DNA from: Bradyrhizobium genosp. SA-3
GTDB lineage: Bacteria > Pseudomonadota > Alphaproteobacteria > Rhizobiales > Xanthobacteraceae
Direction of reading: 5' to 3'
Length of the DNA: 55,559 nt
Assembly: GCF_004212635.1 (NCBI RefSeq)
Contig: NZ_PSRT01000050.1
Location: 1-55,559, forward strand
Below are positions 1 to 7,710 of the stretch, piece after piece. The notes under the pieces were generated by a model, which worked only from the letters and a program-made list of their open reading frames with translations, searched no databases and was not told the DNA's origin. How positions within the stretch are numbered: the stretch's first letter is position 1; every line of letters starts with the position of its first letter. A program made the translations under genes and the position numbers.

Positions 1-160
1 CTTTAAAGGGTGGAGCGATCAAGCAAAGCTCGGGCGAAACCCGCCGCGAGAAGGCGAAGGCGTGTCTGCGTCCAGCCACGCGCTGTCATCGCCCGGCTTG
101 ACCTGGCGATCCAGTATTCCGAGATGCTTGTGATTGAACCGAGAGGCCGCGGCGTACTGG

Positions 161-218
161 ATTCCCCGCCGGAGCCTGTCATCGGGCTCGCCAAAGGCGA
201 GACCCGGTGGCGGGGAAT
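161..218. repeat. Palindromic intergenic repeat
   Basis: A long imperfect hairpin. ATTCCCCGCC at 161-170 pairs with GGCGGGGAAT at 209-218, and an inner stem GGGCTCGCC (184-192) pairs with GGCGAG-CCC (196-205). It belongs to the class of dispersed palindromes found between genes in Bradyrhizobium and relatives. I see no coding sense in it. Confidence 0.6.
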
Positions 219-259
219 GACAGCCTGAGTTGGAGAACGACGCCATTGCCCCTTGCTCC

Positions 260-344
260 GTCATTGCGAGAAGCCCTTGCGACGAAGCAATCCAGAGTCT
301 TTCCGCGGAGGGATTCTGGATTGCTTCGCTGCGCTCGCAATGAC
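260..344. repeat. REP-like palindrome, copy 1
   Basis: An 85-base inverted repeat whose ends are GTCATTGCGAG (260-270) and CTCGCAATGAC (334-344). The inner arms are GAAGCAATCCAGA and its complement. A second copy of the same family lies at 49863-49940, nearly 50 kb away, so this is a dispersed intergenic element rather than a local hairpin. Confidence 0.85.
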
Positions 345-378
345 GATGTTGAAAGAGCATGCGCCACACTGCGCTCTC

Positions 379-513
379 GTGCCCCGGACGCAGCGCAGCG
401 CTACTTCAGCGATGCGCTGCAGAGCCGGGGCCCATCTCTCCACATTTTGCCGTGTCGCTTTGGGTCCCGGCTCTGCGCTGCAACGCTGCGCGTTGCAGCT
501 TGTCCGGGACACG
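379..513. repeat. Composite palindromic repeat (two opposed units)
   Basis: Two related units lie in opposite orientation. One runs from GTGCCCCGGACGC to AGAGCCGGGGCC (379-432). The other runs from GGGTCCCGGCTCTGCGC to GTCCGGGACACG (462-513). Each unit can fold alone and together they form a larger dyad. This fits a dispersed intergenic element. Nothing else is seen in positions 1-603. Confidence 0.6.
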
Positions 514-603
514 AGCGGACCATGTGCGCCTTTCAAACAAAGGTACGGCCGCGACATGATCGGCAAGCGTTGCCCAAATCACCTATTCGGGAATTGCTCT
601 CGC

Positions 604-1239
604 TCACCCCTGGCTCGCCACCCGCGCACGGTCGAGATGTTCCTCGATCTTCGGGCGGTCGCGGGTGCGTTCGAAACTGGTGCAGAGCAGCTCGATCTCC
701 TCGAGCGAAACAGGGGCGCGATACAGCCGGCACATGAACTCGGCGGTCGCGCGTCCCTTGCCGGTGCCGGGGCCGCGTTCGGCGAGAAACATGCAGTCCC
801 GGCAGATGCTGGCGTCGAGGCGCTGATGGGCTGCGTCGAGATGATTGAGGATCTCCCGCAGCGAGTCACGCAATCTGATGCACTCGTCAGTGCCGAGCGA
901 GGTGACTGCATTCAACACGTGATTGATCGGGTCGTGCTGGCTCAGGCATTTCTCGCCTTGCGCGGTGACGTGAAGCACGACAGAACGCTTGTCCTCGTGC
1001 GACGGCTTTCGCACGAGGAAGGACTTGCTCTCGAGCGTCTTCACGATCTGCGATGCCGTAGCCCTGGTGGCACCGATGAAGCCGGCAAGCGCGGACGGCG
1101 TGCGCGAGAACCTGTTGGCGCGGCCGAGAAAGCGCAGCGCCATCCATTCGCGATCGCGCAATCCATGTTGATTGCCTTCGAAATACCAAGCCCGCGCCGC
1201 CTGAACCAGCAGCTCGACGGCTTCTCGCGCCAATGGCAT
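604..1239 (-). CDS. MarR-type winged-helix regulator with C-terminal cysteine motif (paralog 1)
   Basis: A 211-residue protein. The N-terminal 110 residues read as a MarR-like winged helix: the GLRDREWMALRFL helix, a recognition region near SRTPSALAGFIGATRATAS, and a wing RKPSHEDKRSVVLHV. The C-terminal third carries four cysteines in the order CX2C (CRDC), FMC and LLC. A paralog with the same spacing lies at 38454-39032 at the other edge of the flagellar locus. The start at 1239 was chosen because it aligns with the paralog's N-terminus and has a GAGG ribosome site 8-9 bases upstream; a longer reading from 1296 is possible. The DNA target and ligand are unknown. A metal or redox role for the cysteines is inference only. 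Confidence 0.8.
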   Translation of the reverse strand: MPLAREAVELLVQAARAWYFEGNQHGLRDREWMALRFLGRANRFSRTPSALAGFIGATRATASQIVKTLESKSFLVRKPSHEDKRSVVLHVTAQGEKCLSQHDPINHVLNAVTSLGTDECIRLRDSLREILNHLDAAHQRLDASICRDCMFLAERGPGTGKGRATAEFMCRLYRAPVSLEEIELLCTSFERTRDRPKIEEHLDRARVASQG

Positions 1240-2088
1240 GAATCTACCTCGTCCCCGGAACTTCGTGTGCGGCGTTCCGAAGCCGCCTCGCGCCATGGCT
1301 TGCGAATCCTTCGTGAGGCGTCAGACGGCTGGAGGTGCCCGACGAGCACGTCGTGTTCAACTCTCGCTCGAAGGCACGCACTGCAACGCGCCCGACCCGA
1401 ACCGATGGGCGTCGCGTCGTTCGAAGCGCAAGCCTGCGTCGCTGAGGGCATACCAATAGCGTCGTCGTCGCACGGGAGCCCGAGTTGCCGTCGCCAGCAG
1501 ACGATGGATCGGAGTAGTTCAACCGAAGCCCCTAAAGTTCAAGTCGCAAGCAGACGTTTCTTGTATCCATCGAAACGATGAATGAGCTTCTCAACAAAAT
1601 CAAGTACAGACGCTCTCGAAGACTGGATGTCGTTGGACGCTAATGTAACGTTCAAGACAATCTCGCTCGTCGGGACACATGATAGTGAACGCAACACGCT
1701 GCCCGATGAGCAGCATGCACGCAACTATACGTCGGTTTGTGCACGCCACGTTGCTGTCTGTCGTTGATGCAAGCTGATCGAAGCTTGTGCATGACGACGA
1801 TGTGCGTCGGCATATCATCCACAACTTGTACGATCTGTCGGGGATTCGCCTGAGGGAACTCACAGGAATTGCACGCGGCGGTTGTTGCGGTCGCGGTCGC
1901 GGTCGTAGGAATTGCCCGTTCGTCGCTTCCGCTCGATTCCTCTCGTCCGATCGAGTGATGTCCCGCGACGGAAGCCGGTCATGACTGCGCGTGCGCATGC
2001 GCTGGAAGCGTGGCCGCATGCGCAATCATCTGTCGAAAACATCGGGCAAGCCACGACGGCGTCGCGCGCCGTCTCACCGGGCAACCTG
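1240..2088. other. Non-coding stretch between MarR paralog 1 and fliI
   Basis: About 850 bases with no protein I can support. The part around 1560-1830 is visibly less GC-rich than its neighbours. Short open frames here lack recognisable domains and good ribosome sites. A small tandem GCGGTC repeat is seen near 1886-1903. The stretch should hold the promoter of the MarR gene and the end of the fliI transcript, but I cannot place either precisely. Confidence 0.5.
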
Positions 2089-3414
2089 CTACTCGCCCTT
2101 GAGCATGTCCCGGAGTTCGCGGAACGGATCGGCGCTCGGCGGGGCCGATGCGTCCTGCCGCATCGCGCTGTAGATTCTCGGAACCATGTCGACCGCCTGG
2201 TCGAGACCCGAATCGCGCCCCGACTGATATCCGCCCATTAGGCGAAGGTCACGTGTATCCTCGTATTTGGCGATCATGGCGCGCAGCTTGCTCACCAATT
2301 CGCGCTCTTCGGGATCCCAGACGTTATGGGCGAGGCGAGAGACCGAGGCCAGAACGTCCACGGCCGGATAGCGCGCCTGGTCGGCGATGTGCCTGGAGAG
2401 CACGATGTGCCCATCGAGCGTACTGCGGATGGTGTCGGCGATCGGCTCGTTGTGATCGTCGCCGTCGACTAGCACGGAGAAAATCCCGGTGATCGTGCCA
2501 GATCCCTCCTCGCCGGGGCCGGCGCGCTCCAGGAGGCGCGGCAGATCGGTGAAGACCGTCGGCGCGTAGCCGCGCGCGACGGCGGGCTCGCCTGCGGCGA
2601 GTGCAACCTCGCGGGCGGCGTGGGCGAAGCGGGTGATCGAATCGACCATCAGCAGCACCGATTCGCCGCGGTCGCGGAAATATTCGGCGACCGCCATCGC
2701 CGTCTTCGGCGCCAGCCGCCGCATCATCGGGCTCTCGTCTCCCGTCGACACGATTGTGACGGCGCGGTGACGGTCGGTGCCCAGCACGTCCTCGATGAAC
2801 TCGCGCACCTCGCGGCCGCGCTCGCCGACCAGCGCCAGCACGACCGTGTCAAAACCCTGGCTGCGGGCGAGCATCGCCAGCAGCGTCGATTTGCCGACGC
2901 CGGAGCCGGCAAAGATGCCGACGCGCTGGCCGGCGCAGATCGGCGAGAACAGGTCGATGACGCGGACGCCGGTGCGCAGCGGCTTGTGCACGCGCGCGCG
3001 CTTCATGGCCGAAGGCGCCTCGGCTTCCGCCGAGACCGCGCGCGATCCCGGCGTGAGGGGGCCCTGTCCGTCCAGCGGCGCGCCGAGCGCATTGATGACG
3101 CGGCCCTTCCAGCTCGGATCGGGCGCAAAGGACAGCGGCGGCATCCGGTATGCGACCGAGCCGAGCCCGCCGGCGAATTGGCGGTCGAACGGCTTGGCGA
3201 TGATGCCCTCGCTGTCGATCCGCACCACCTCGCCGATCTGGGGCCTGCCGGCCGCATTGACGCCGATGAGCTCGCCGAGCCTGACGAAGCGCGACAGGCC
3301 GGAGACGCGGAAATGCGTCGGCGCGATCTCGGAGATCGCGCCGCTGACGCTTGCCAGGGGCGTGCTCTGCTGAAGCTCCAGCAGCGCCCACTCGAGTTGC
3401 CGAAGAGCGTTCAA
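2089..3414 (-). CDS. fliI: Flagellar export ATPase FliI
   Basis: A 441-residue ATPase that powers the flagellar type III export gate at the cytoplasmic base. The Walker A loop GSGVGKST is at residues 170-177, the Walker B strand SVLLMVDSITRFA follows near 253-265, and the body matches F1-beta-like export ATPases over full length. The reading frame begins with a TTG codon (MNALRQLEWALLE) preceded by a GGACGG-like ribosome site; no in-frame ATG fits better. It is the last gene of the minus-strand operon DUF1217-flgF-fliI, 36 bases after flgF. The product is certain; the exact start is less so. Confidence 0.96.
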   Translation of the reverse strand: MNALRQLEWALLELQQSTPLASVSGAISEIAPTHFRVSGLSRFVRLGELIGVNAAGRPQIGEVVRIDSEGIIAKPFDRQFAGGLGSVAYRMPPLSFAPDPSWKGRVINALGAPLDGQGPLTPGSRAVSAEAEAPSAMKRARVHKPLRTGVRVIDLFSPICAGQRVGIFAGSGVGKSTLLAMLARSQGFDTVVLALVGERGREVREFIEDVLGTDRHRAVTIVSTGDESPMMRRLAPKTAMAVAEYFRDRGESVLLMVDSITRFAHAAREVALAAGEPAVARGYAPTVFTDLPRLLERAGPGEEGSGTITGIFSVLVDGDDHNEPIADTIRSTLDGHIVLSRHIADQARYPAVDVLASVSRLAHNVWDPEERELVSKLRAMIAKYEDTRDLRLMGGYQSGRDSGLDQAVDMVPRIYSAMRQDASAPPSADPFRELRDMLKGE

Positions 3415-3450
3415 GGAAACCGTCCAACCTCATTGCGCGCGAGGCGCAGC

Positions 3451-4179
3451 CTATTTGCCGGGTTCGCCGAGCGTCCGGATTGCATTCTGGAGCGAGCTCT
3501 CGGTGCCCTCGATCATCGAATTGGTGCCGTCGAAGGCGCGCGAGGCCGCGATCAGCTTCGTCAATTCCATCATCGGATTGGCGCCGGAGCCTTCGACGTA
3601 GCCTTGCTTGAAGCCGTCGCGGGAGAAATCGGCGATCGCGGTCGCGGGACGATCGGGCGTGACACCGGAATTGCCGTAGCGCTCGAGATTGGCGTCCGCG
3701 GGAATGTTGAACAGGCCGATGGTGCCGATCTCGTTGTTGTCCTGGGTGATGGCGCCGCTGCGCGCGATCGAGATCGGTCCGCCGTTCGGGTCGAGCGTGA
3801 TCTGCGCGCCGCCGGAATCGATCACGGGAAAGCCGGACACGGTCTGAAGGTCGCCGTTGGGGGCGATCTGGAGACGGCCGTCACGGGTATAGACCGTGCC
3901 GTTCGGACCGGCGAAGGCGATCCAGCCCTGTCCGACCACGGCGACGTCGAGCGGGTTGCCGCTCTCGGTGATGTTGCCCATCTCGCGGGAGATGATGTTG
4001 TCGCCGGGCGAGGAGAAGGCGACCGGGTTCGCGCCCGCCTTGGACAGCACGGTCTCGAACTTCACCACGTCGGTGCGGAACGCCGCTGTGTTGACGTTGG
4101 CGACGTTGTTGGCGATCGTCTGAAGGCGCTTTTCGAGGGCGACCTGCGCCGACAATCCCACATAGAGGGCCGATTGCAT
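3451..4179 (-). CDS. flgF: Proximal rod protein FlgF
   Basis: A 242-residue axial protein of the periplasmic rod. The N-terminus (MQSALYVGLSAQVALEKRLQ) and the rod signature ANNVANVNTAAFRTD near residues 24-38 are typical, as is the coiled C-terminal segment ending in SSLQNAIRTLGEPGK. It has the FlgF/FlgG central region with TRDGRLQIAPNGDL. It starts 3 bases after the DUF1217 gene and precedes fliI, so the three are co-transcribed. FlgF rather than FlgG is assigned because a full FlgG is encoded at 11095. Confidence 0.94.
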   Translation of the reverse strand: MQSALYVGLSAQVALEKRLQTIANNVANVNTAAFRTDVVKFETVLSKAGANPVAFSSPGDNIISREMGNITESGNPLDVAVVGQGWIAFAGPNGTVYTRDGRLQIAPNGDLQTVSGFPVIDSGGAQITLDPNGGPISIARSGAITQDNNEIGTIGLFNIPADANLERYGNSGVTPDRPATAIADFSRDGFKQGYVEGSGANPMMELTKLIAASRAFDGTNSMIEGTESSLQNAIRTLGEPGK

Positions 4180-4182
4180 GAC

Positions 4183-4971
4183 TTACTTTCCGAAGCGGAT
4201 GGACTGAAGTTTCGAGAGCATGTCGGTATCCATGCTGGCCATCGACGACGCGCCGCCGATCAGCACCAGCGCGGGGTTGGTCGAGTTGTCGCTCTGGGCC
4301 TGGGTCGCATCCCACATCGCGGCAAAGCGCTGCACGAATTTGGTGACCTTGGCCGGGTCCTGGAAATCGGTGAGCTTGATCTTGCTCGCGATCATCTTGG
4401 CCTGGGCGTCGATATCGGCCGAGCTGATCGTCGATGGCAGGCCGAGCGCGGTCTGAACCACCTGCGTCAGCGCCTTGTCGGCGAGGATCTGGTAGGCGGT
4501 GGTGACGGTGGAGGCCTTGCGGGTGAAATAGAGCGCCAGCCGCAGGCCCTCGTTCTGGTCGCCGGCCTTCTGCTCCATCGTCTGCCTGACATATTGGGTC
4601 GCCGTCCCGGTCGTGGCCTGAGTGGTCTGGGTGGCGTTGCTGCCGAGGGCGGCGAAGTTGAACGCCGTGGCGAATTCACGATAGCGGACGTCGGTGAGCT
4701 TGTTGGCGAAGGTGTACTTGTTGGCGACACCTTCGGTCAGCACCTTGCGCATGAACGCCTTGGCGTAGGTCATGTCGCTGAGGCCATAGGCCTTCATCGC
4801 ATAGGAGTAGAGCCGATAGTCCTTCAGGAAGTCGTCGATGGTCTTCACGTTGCCGATATGGCTGAGGAAATAATCGGTCTCGCGGCTGACGTCCGGCTGT
4901 TTCGCGACCTGTGTCAGCGACTTTCCCATGTCCTTGGTCAGTCTGGTGTAATCCGCGATGGTGGATAGCAT
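4183..4971 (-). CDS. DUF1217-family flagellar protein
   Basis: A 262-residue protein of a family that in alphaproteobacteria sits inside flagellar loci next to flgF and fliI; its molecular job is not established. Visible features are a soluble, helix-rich sequence (MLSTIADYTRLTKDMGKSL at the start, ADIDAQAKMIASKIKLTDFQD in the second half) without signal peptide or membrane segment. The open frame extends upstream over motA on the opposite strand, but the ATG at 4971 begins the conserved part and lies just inside the intergenic region. It is the first gene of the minus-strand operon and is divergent from motA. Confidence 0.85.
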   Translation of the reverse strand: MLSTIADYTRLTKDMGKSLTQVAKQPDVSRETDYFLSHIGNVKTIDDFLKDYRLYSYAMKAYGLSDMTYAKAFMRKVLTEGVANKYTFANKLTDVRYREFATAFNFAALGSNATQTTQATTGTATQYVRQTMEQKAGDQNEGLRLALYFTRKASTVTTAYQILADKALTQVVQTALGLPSTISSADIDAQAKMIASKIKLTDFQDPAKVTKFVQRFAAMWDATQAQSDNSTNPALVLIGGASSMASMDTDMLSKLQSIRFGK

Positions 4972-5011
4972 GACACGCGTCCCTCTGGCCGCTCTTGCGG
5001 CACGTCTCAAG

Positions 5012-5038
5012 CTGCCGCGAATTGCTTGCGCGGGGCTG
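5012..5038 (-). promoter_or_regulatory. Flagellar promoter-like box, DUF1217-flgF-fliI operon
   Basis: Read on the minus strand this is CAGCCC, 5 bases (CGCGC), AAGCAA and then GCAG in the slot occupied by CTAG in stronger copies. It ends 40 bases before the ATG at 4971. The same layout occurs before motA, flgB, fliF, flgE, flhA and the flagellins. The role as promoter or activator site is inferred from this recurrence and constant register. Confidence 0.5.
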
Positions 5039-5065
5039 GCGGTCCCGAAGCCAGCTTCGCGCAAG
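5025..5065. promoter_or_regulatory. 41-bp dyad centred in the divergent DUF1217/motA intergenic region
   Basis: CTTGCGCG (5025-5032) pairs with CGCGCAAG (5058-5065), and CTGGC (5036-5040) pairs with GCCAG (5050-5054). The axis is at 5045 and the middle of the 4972-5112 intergenic region is at 5042. The two arms supply the AAGC parts of the opposed promoter-like boxes, so one dyad may serve both directions. Confidence 0.55.
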
Positions 5066-5078
5066 CGTCGCCGACTAG
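5052..5078 (+). promoter_or_regulatory. Flagellar promoter-like box, motA operon
   Basis: CAGCTT (5052-5057), 5 bases, AAGCGT (5063-5068), 6 bases, CTAG (5075-5078), followed by ATATT. It ends 34 bases before the chosen motA start. This is one of the best copies of the shared box; CTAGAT could act as a -10 element with CAGCTT 17 bases upstream. Confidence 0.55.
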
Positions 5079-5112
5079 ATATTCCCGCTGGGATCGGCGA
5101 TGGAGCGGCGCG

Positions 5113-6009
5113 TTGGGCAGTTTCGTGGGGATTTTCATCACGGTGGCGGCACTGCTCGGCGGATTTGCCGCCATGGGCGGGCACCTGGCCGTGCTCATGC
5201 AGCCGTGGGAGTTCGTGATCATCATGGGCACGGCCGTCGGCACCTTCATCGTGGCCAATCCGTGGAAGACGGTCGTGGACACCGGCGTTGCCTGCATGCA
5301 GGCCATCACCGGCGCGGTGCCCGGCGAGCGCTATTATCTCGATCTGCTCGGCGCGCTCCATGCCCTGATGCGCGAGCTGCGGGGCAAGGGCCGCAACGAG
5401 GTCGAGGCACATATCGACGATCCCTCCTCCTCGGAGATCTTCAAGGCGTTTCCGAGCGTGCTCTCCGACCCCGCACTGCTCCAGTTCATCTGCGACTATG
5501 TCCGCCTCATCATCATGGGGAATGCGCGCACGCACGAAATCGAGGCGTTGATGGACGAGGAGATCCACACCATCGTGAAGAGCAAGCTGACGCCCTACCA
5601 TGCGCTGGTGGTGGTGTCCGAGGCGCTGCCGGCGCTCGGCATCGTCGCCGCCGTGCTCGGCGTCATCAAGGCCATGGGGGCGCTCGACCAGTCGCCGAAG
5701 CTGCTCGGCGGCTTCATCGGCGCGGCCCTCGTCGGCACCTTCGCCGGCATCTTCCTGTCCTACGGCATCATTTCGCCCTTCGCGCTGAAGATCAAGATGA
5801 CGCGCGAGAAGAAGTGCCGGCCCTATATCATCGTCAAGCAGACGCTGCTGGCGTTCATGAACGGCGCCATGCCGCAGATCGCCGTCGAGCACGGCCGCAA
5901 GATGATCGCCAGCACCGAGCGGCCGTCGATCGACGTCGTCGAGAACGAGACGATTGCAGGTCCCAAGGCCGTCGTGACCGAGGCTGAACCGAAGGCTGCC
6001 CGCGCATGA
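5113..6009 (+). CDS. motA: Flagellar motor stator protein MotA
   Basis: The inner-membrane stator subunit that couples proton flow to rotation with MotB. There are four membrane segments: residues about 2-21, 33-50 and the pair near 163-185 and 198-228. A TTG at 5113 was chosen as start. GGAG lies 7 bases upstream, and this start puts the two conserved prolines (PALGI and YGIISP) at 173 and 222, the same numbers as in E. coli MotA; an upstream reading adds an unrelated tail. Length is 298 residues, normal for the family. The stop overlaps the fliM start by 4 bases. First gene of the operon that runs through flhB. Confidence 0.92.
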   Translation: MGSFVGIFITVAALLGGFAAMGGHLAVLMQPWEFVIIMGTAVGTFIVANPWKTVVDTGVACMQAITGAVPGERYYLDLLGALHALMRELRGKGRNEVEAHIDDPSSSEIFKAFPSVLSDPALLQFICDYVRLIIMGNARTHEIEALMDEEIHTIVKSKLTPYHALVVVSEALPALGIVAAVLGVIKAMGALDQSPKLLGGFIGAALVGTFAGIFLSYGIISPFALKIKMTREKKCRPYIIVKQTLLAFMNGAMPQIAVEHGRKMIASTERPSIDVVENETIAGPKAVVTEAEPKAARA

Positions 6010-6947
6010 TGATGGAAGACGTCGACGTCGATCAGCGCAAGCAGCTGCCGAACTACCTGCTGGACGCCGCCGGCATATCGATCGAACGCATGCCGATGCT
6101 CAATGTGATCTTCGATCGCATGGCGGCATCGTGCACGGACAGCCTGCAGCCGATGGCCGGAACGCCGTGCTATTTCTCGGTCAATGGCATCACCAATGAC
6201 CGCGTCGGCGACATCATCAAGGACTACGAGGCCAACGCGGTCGCGGCGGTGCTCTATGCCGAGCAGTGGGACTCTCGTATCATCATCATGCTCGACCGCG
6301 ATTTCGTGTTCACGATGGTCGAGGCGATGTTCGGCTCCGACGGCGCCGAGCCGCCACTCGACGTCGAGCGCGCGTTCTCGAACATCGAGATCCGCCTGGT
6401 CCAGGCGCTGTTCGAGCGGTTCGCCAAGGCGCTGCAATCCGCCTTTGCCGGAACCTCCAACGTCACCTTCCGCGTGGAGCGGGTCGAGACCGCCATGGCC
6501 TCGCTGGCGATCGGACGCAGCGGCAACATGTCGATCTGCGCCAACATCATGTTGCAGGCGCTCTATCGCGGCGGCCAGATGTTCCTCATCATTCCGCACT
6601 CCGCGCTCAACCCGCTCAGGCAGAAGCTCGCGCACGTCGTCGTCAGCGACGGCCGCGCGACCGATCCGCGCTGGCGTGAGCAGATGGAGAGCGAAGTTCA
6701 CCGCACCGAGGTGACGCTGAGCGCGGTGCTCGACGAGAAGATGATATCGCTCGGCGACGTCGTGAAGTTCCAGGTCGGGCAGGTGCTCGAGCTCGAAGCC
6801 ACGCCGCGCACGCTCGCCCGGCTCGAAAGCAACAACCAGGTGCTGTTCTGGTGTCAGATCGGCCAGCTTGATGGCTATTACGCCATGCAGGTGGCAGATC
6901 CCGTCGATCAGAAACGGGAGTTCGTCGATGATATCCTATCTCGTTGA
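6006..6947 (+). CDS. fliM: Flagellar motor switch protein FliM, no N-terminal CheY motif seen
   Basis: A 313-residue C-ring protein. The middle domain (from about residue 30, MLNVIFDRMAASC) and the C-terminal SpoA-like domain (SLGDVVKFQVGQVLELEATP) are clear. The N-terminus is short and reads EDVDVDQRKQLPNYLLDAAG. It lacks an LSQxEIDALL-type segment, which in canonical FliM binds phospho-CheY. Three tandem ATGs (6006, 6009, 6012) are all possible starts. The gene overlaps motA by 4 bases and the next gene by 20. Confidence 0.94.
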   Translation: MMMEDVDVDQRKQLPNYLLDAAGISIERMPMLNVIFDRMAASCTDSLQPMAGTPCYFSVNGITNDRVGDIIKDYEANAVAAVLYAEQWDSRIIIMLDRDFVFTMVEAMFGSDGAEPPLDVERAFSNIEIRLVQALFERFAKALQSAFAGTSNVTFRVERVETAMASLAIGRSGNMSICANIMLQALYRGGQMFLIIPHSALNPLRQKLAHVVVSDGRATDPRWREQMESEVHRTEVTLSAVLDEKMISLGDVVKFQVGQVLELEATPRTLARLESNNQVLFWCQIGQLDGYYAMQVADPVDQKREFVDDILSR

Positions 6948-7242
6948 TGCCGTGCTGCTGATTGCGCTTGCCTTCACCAGCATGCGGGTGACCCGGATGC
7001 ACCGTGAATTGGCGCGGCTGCGCAGCTACCAGGGTGAATTCTCGACCATCGTCCACGAAACCGCGGGCGCCTTCGACACGGTCATCAACGCGGCGCACGA
7101 TTCCACCGCAAATCTCGGACGGCTCGCCAACGTGCTGAGCACGAAGATCGATCAGGCCCACGAGGCGATCGCGGCGCTCGATGCGAGGACCGGGCTCGCG
7201 CCCGTCGCGACTGCAGGCGGCGCCGACGTGAACAAGCATTGA
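6928..7242 (+). CDS. Small single-pass membrane protein between fliM and fliN
   Basis: A 104-residue protein with one N-terminal membrane segment (ISYLVDAVLLIALAFTS) followed by a basic, helical region (MHRELARLRSYQ) and a likely coiled coil to about residue 80. The ATG at 6928 has GGGAG 7 bases upstream and starts exactly at the hydrophobic segment; upstream codons would overlap fliM further without reason. I do not recognise the family. Its place between two C-ring genes suggests a part near the switch or stator at the inner membrane, but that is inference. Confidence 0.8.
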   Translation: MISYLVDAVLLIALAFTSMRVTRMHRELARLRSYQGEFSTIVHETAGAFDTVINAAHDSTANLGRLANVLSTKIDQAHEAIAALDARTGLAPVATAGGADVNKH

Positions 7243-7318
7243 AGCCGGAGCCGGCGAAAACGATACGGTCGGAACGCGGCGGCGCTCCGGGAACGGAAAT
7301 ACCAAGAGGCGATACCAA

Positions 7319-7708
7319 ATGGCGCAATCCTTCGATTATGAGTCTGCCACTCGCGCATCGGCACCCGACGAGGGGCACACCGACGCATCTCCACTGGAGC
7401 GACTGGCGGAGATCGCCGCGCGCACGGCGGAGGAGACCGGCAAGTTCGCCAATGTCGATGCCATTCTGCGCATTCCCGTCACCATGCAGGTGGTGCTGGG
7501 ATCGGCGACCATCCCGGTGGCGAACCTGATGAAGCTCGGGCGCGGCGCCGTGGTGCCGCTCGATCACCGGGTCGGCGAGCCCGTCGACGTCGTCGTCAAC
7601 GGCCGCATCGTCGCCCGCGGCGAGGTGGTCGTGGTCGAAGAAGACAATTCCCGCTTCGGCGTCTCGCTGACGGAAATCGTCGGTCCGCTGGGGCAGGGTG
7701 ATACCTGA
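7319..7708 (+). CDS. fliN: Flagellar motor switch protein FliN
   Basis: A 129-residue C-ring protein with the SpoA/FliN domain in the last 85 residues (ILRIPVTMQVVLGSATIP, LMKLGRGAVVPLDHRVGEPV, RFGVSLTEIVG). The variable N-terminal 40 residues are acidic. The ATG has AAGAGG about 9 bases upstream. It sits two bases before fliG in the motA-flhB operon and would form the lower rim of the switch with FliM and FliG. Confidence 0.95.
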   Translation: MAQSFDYESATRASAPDEGHTDASPLERLAEIAARTAEETGKFANVDAILRIPVTMQVVLGSATIPVANLMKLGRGAVVPLDHRVGEPVDVVVNGRIVARGEVVVVEEDNSRFGVSLTEIVGPLGQGDT

Positions 7709-7710
7709 CC

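Noticed and set aside
253..1581. 442-codon plus-strand open frame
   Set aside because: It crosses palindromic repeats and lies antisense to the MarR gene; there is no recognisable content.
1600..2025. Minus-strand open frame of 141 codons
   Set aside because: It is Arg-rich with an irregular sequence, no ribosome site and no recognisable family.
2620..4968. 782-codon plus-strand open frame
   Set aside because: It runs antisense across fliI, flgF and DUF1217, which are all well-supported families. Its protein is an Arg/Asp/Gly-rich mixture with no domain.
4972..5892. Long minus-strand open frame continuous with the DUF1217 gene
   Set aside because: It is the antisense shadow of motA. Its translation is low-complexity and Arg/His/Asp-rich, and the conserved protein begins at 4971.
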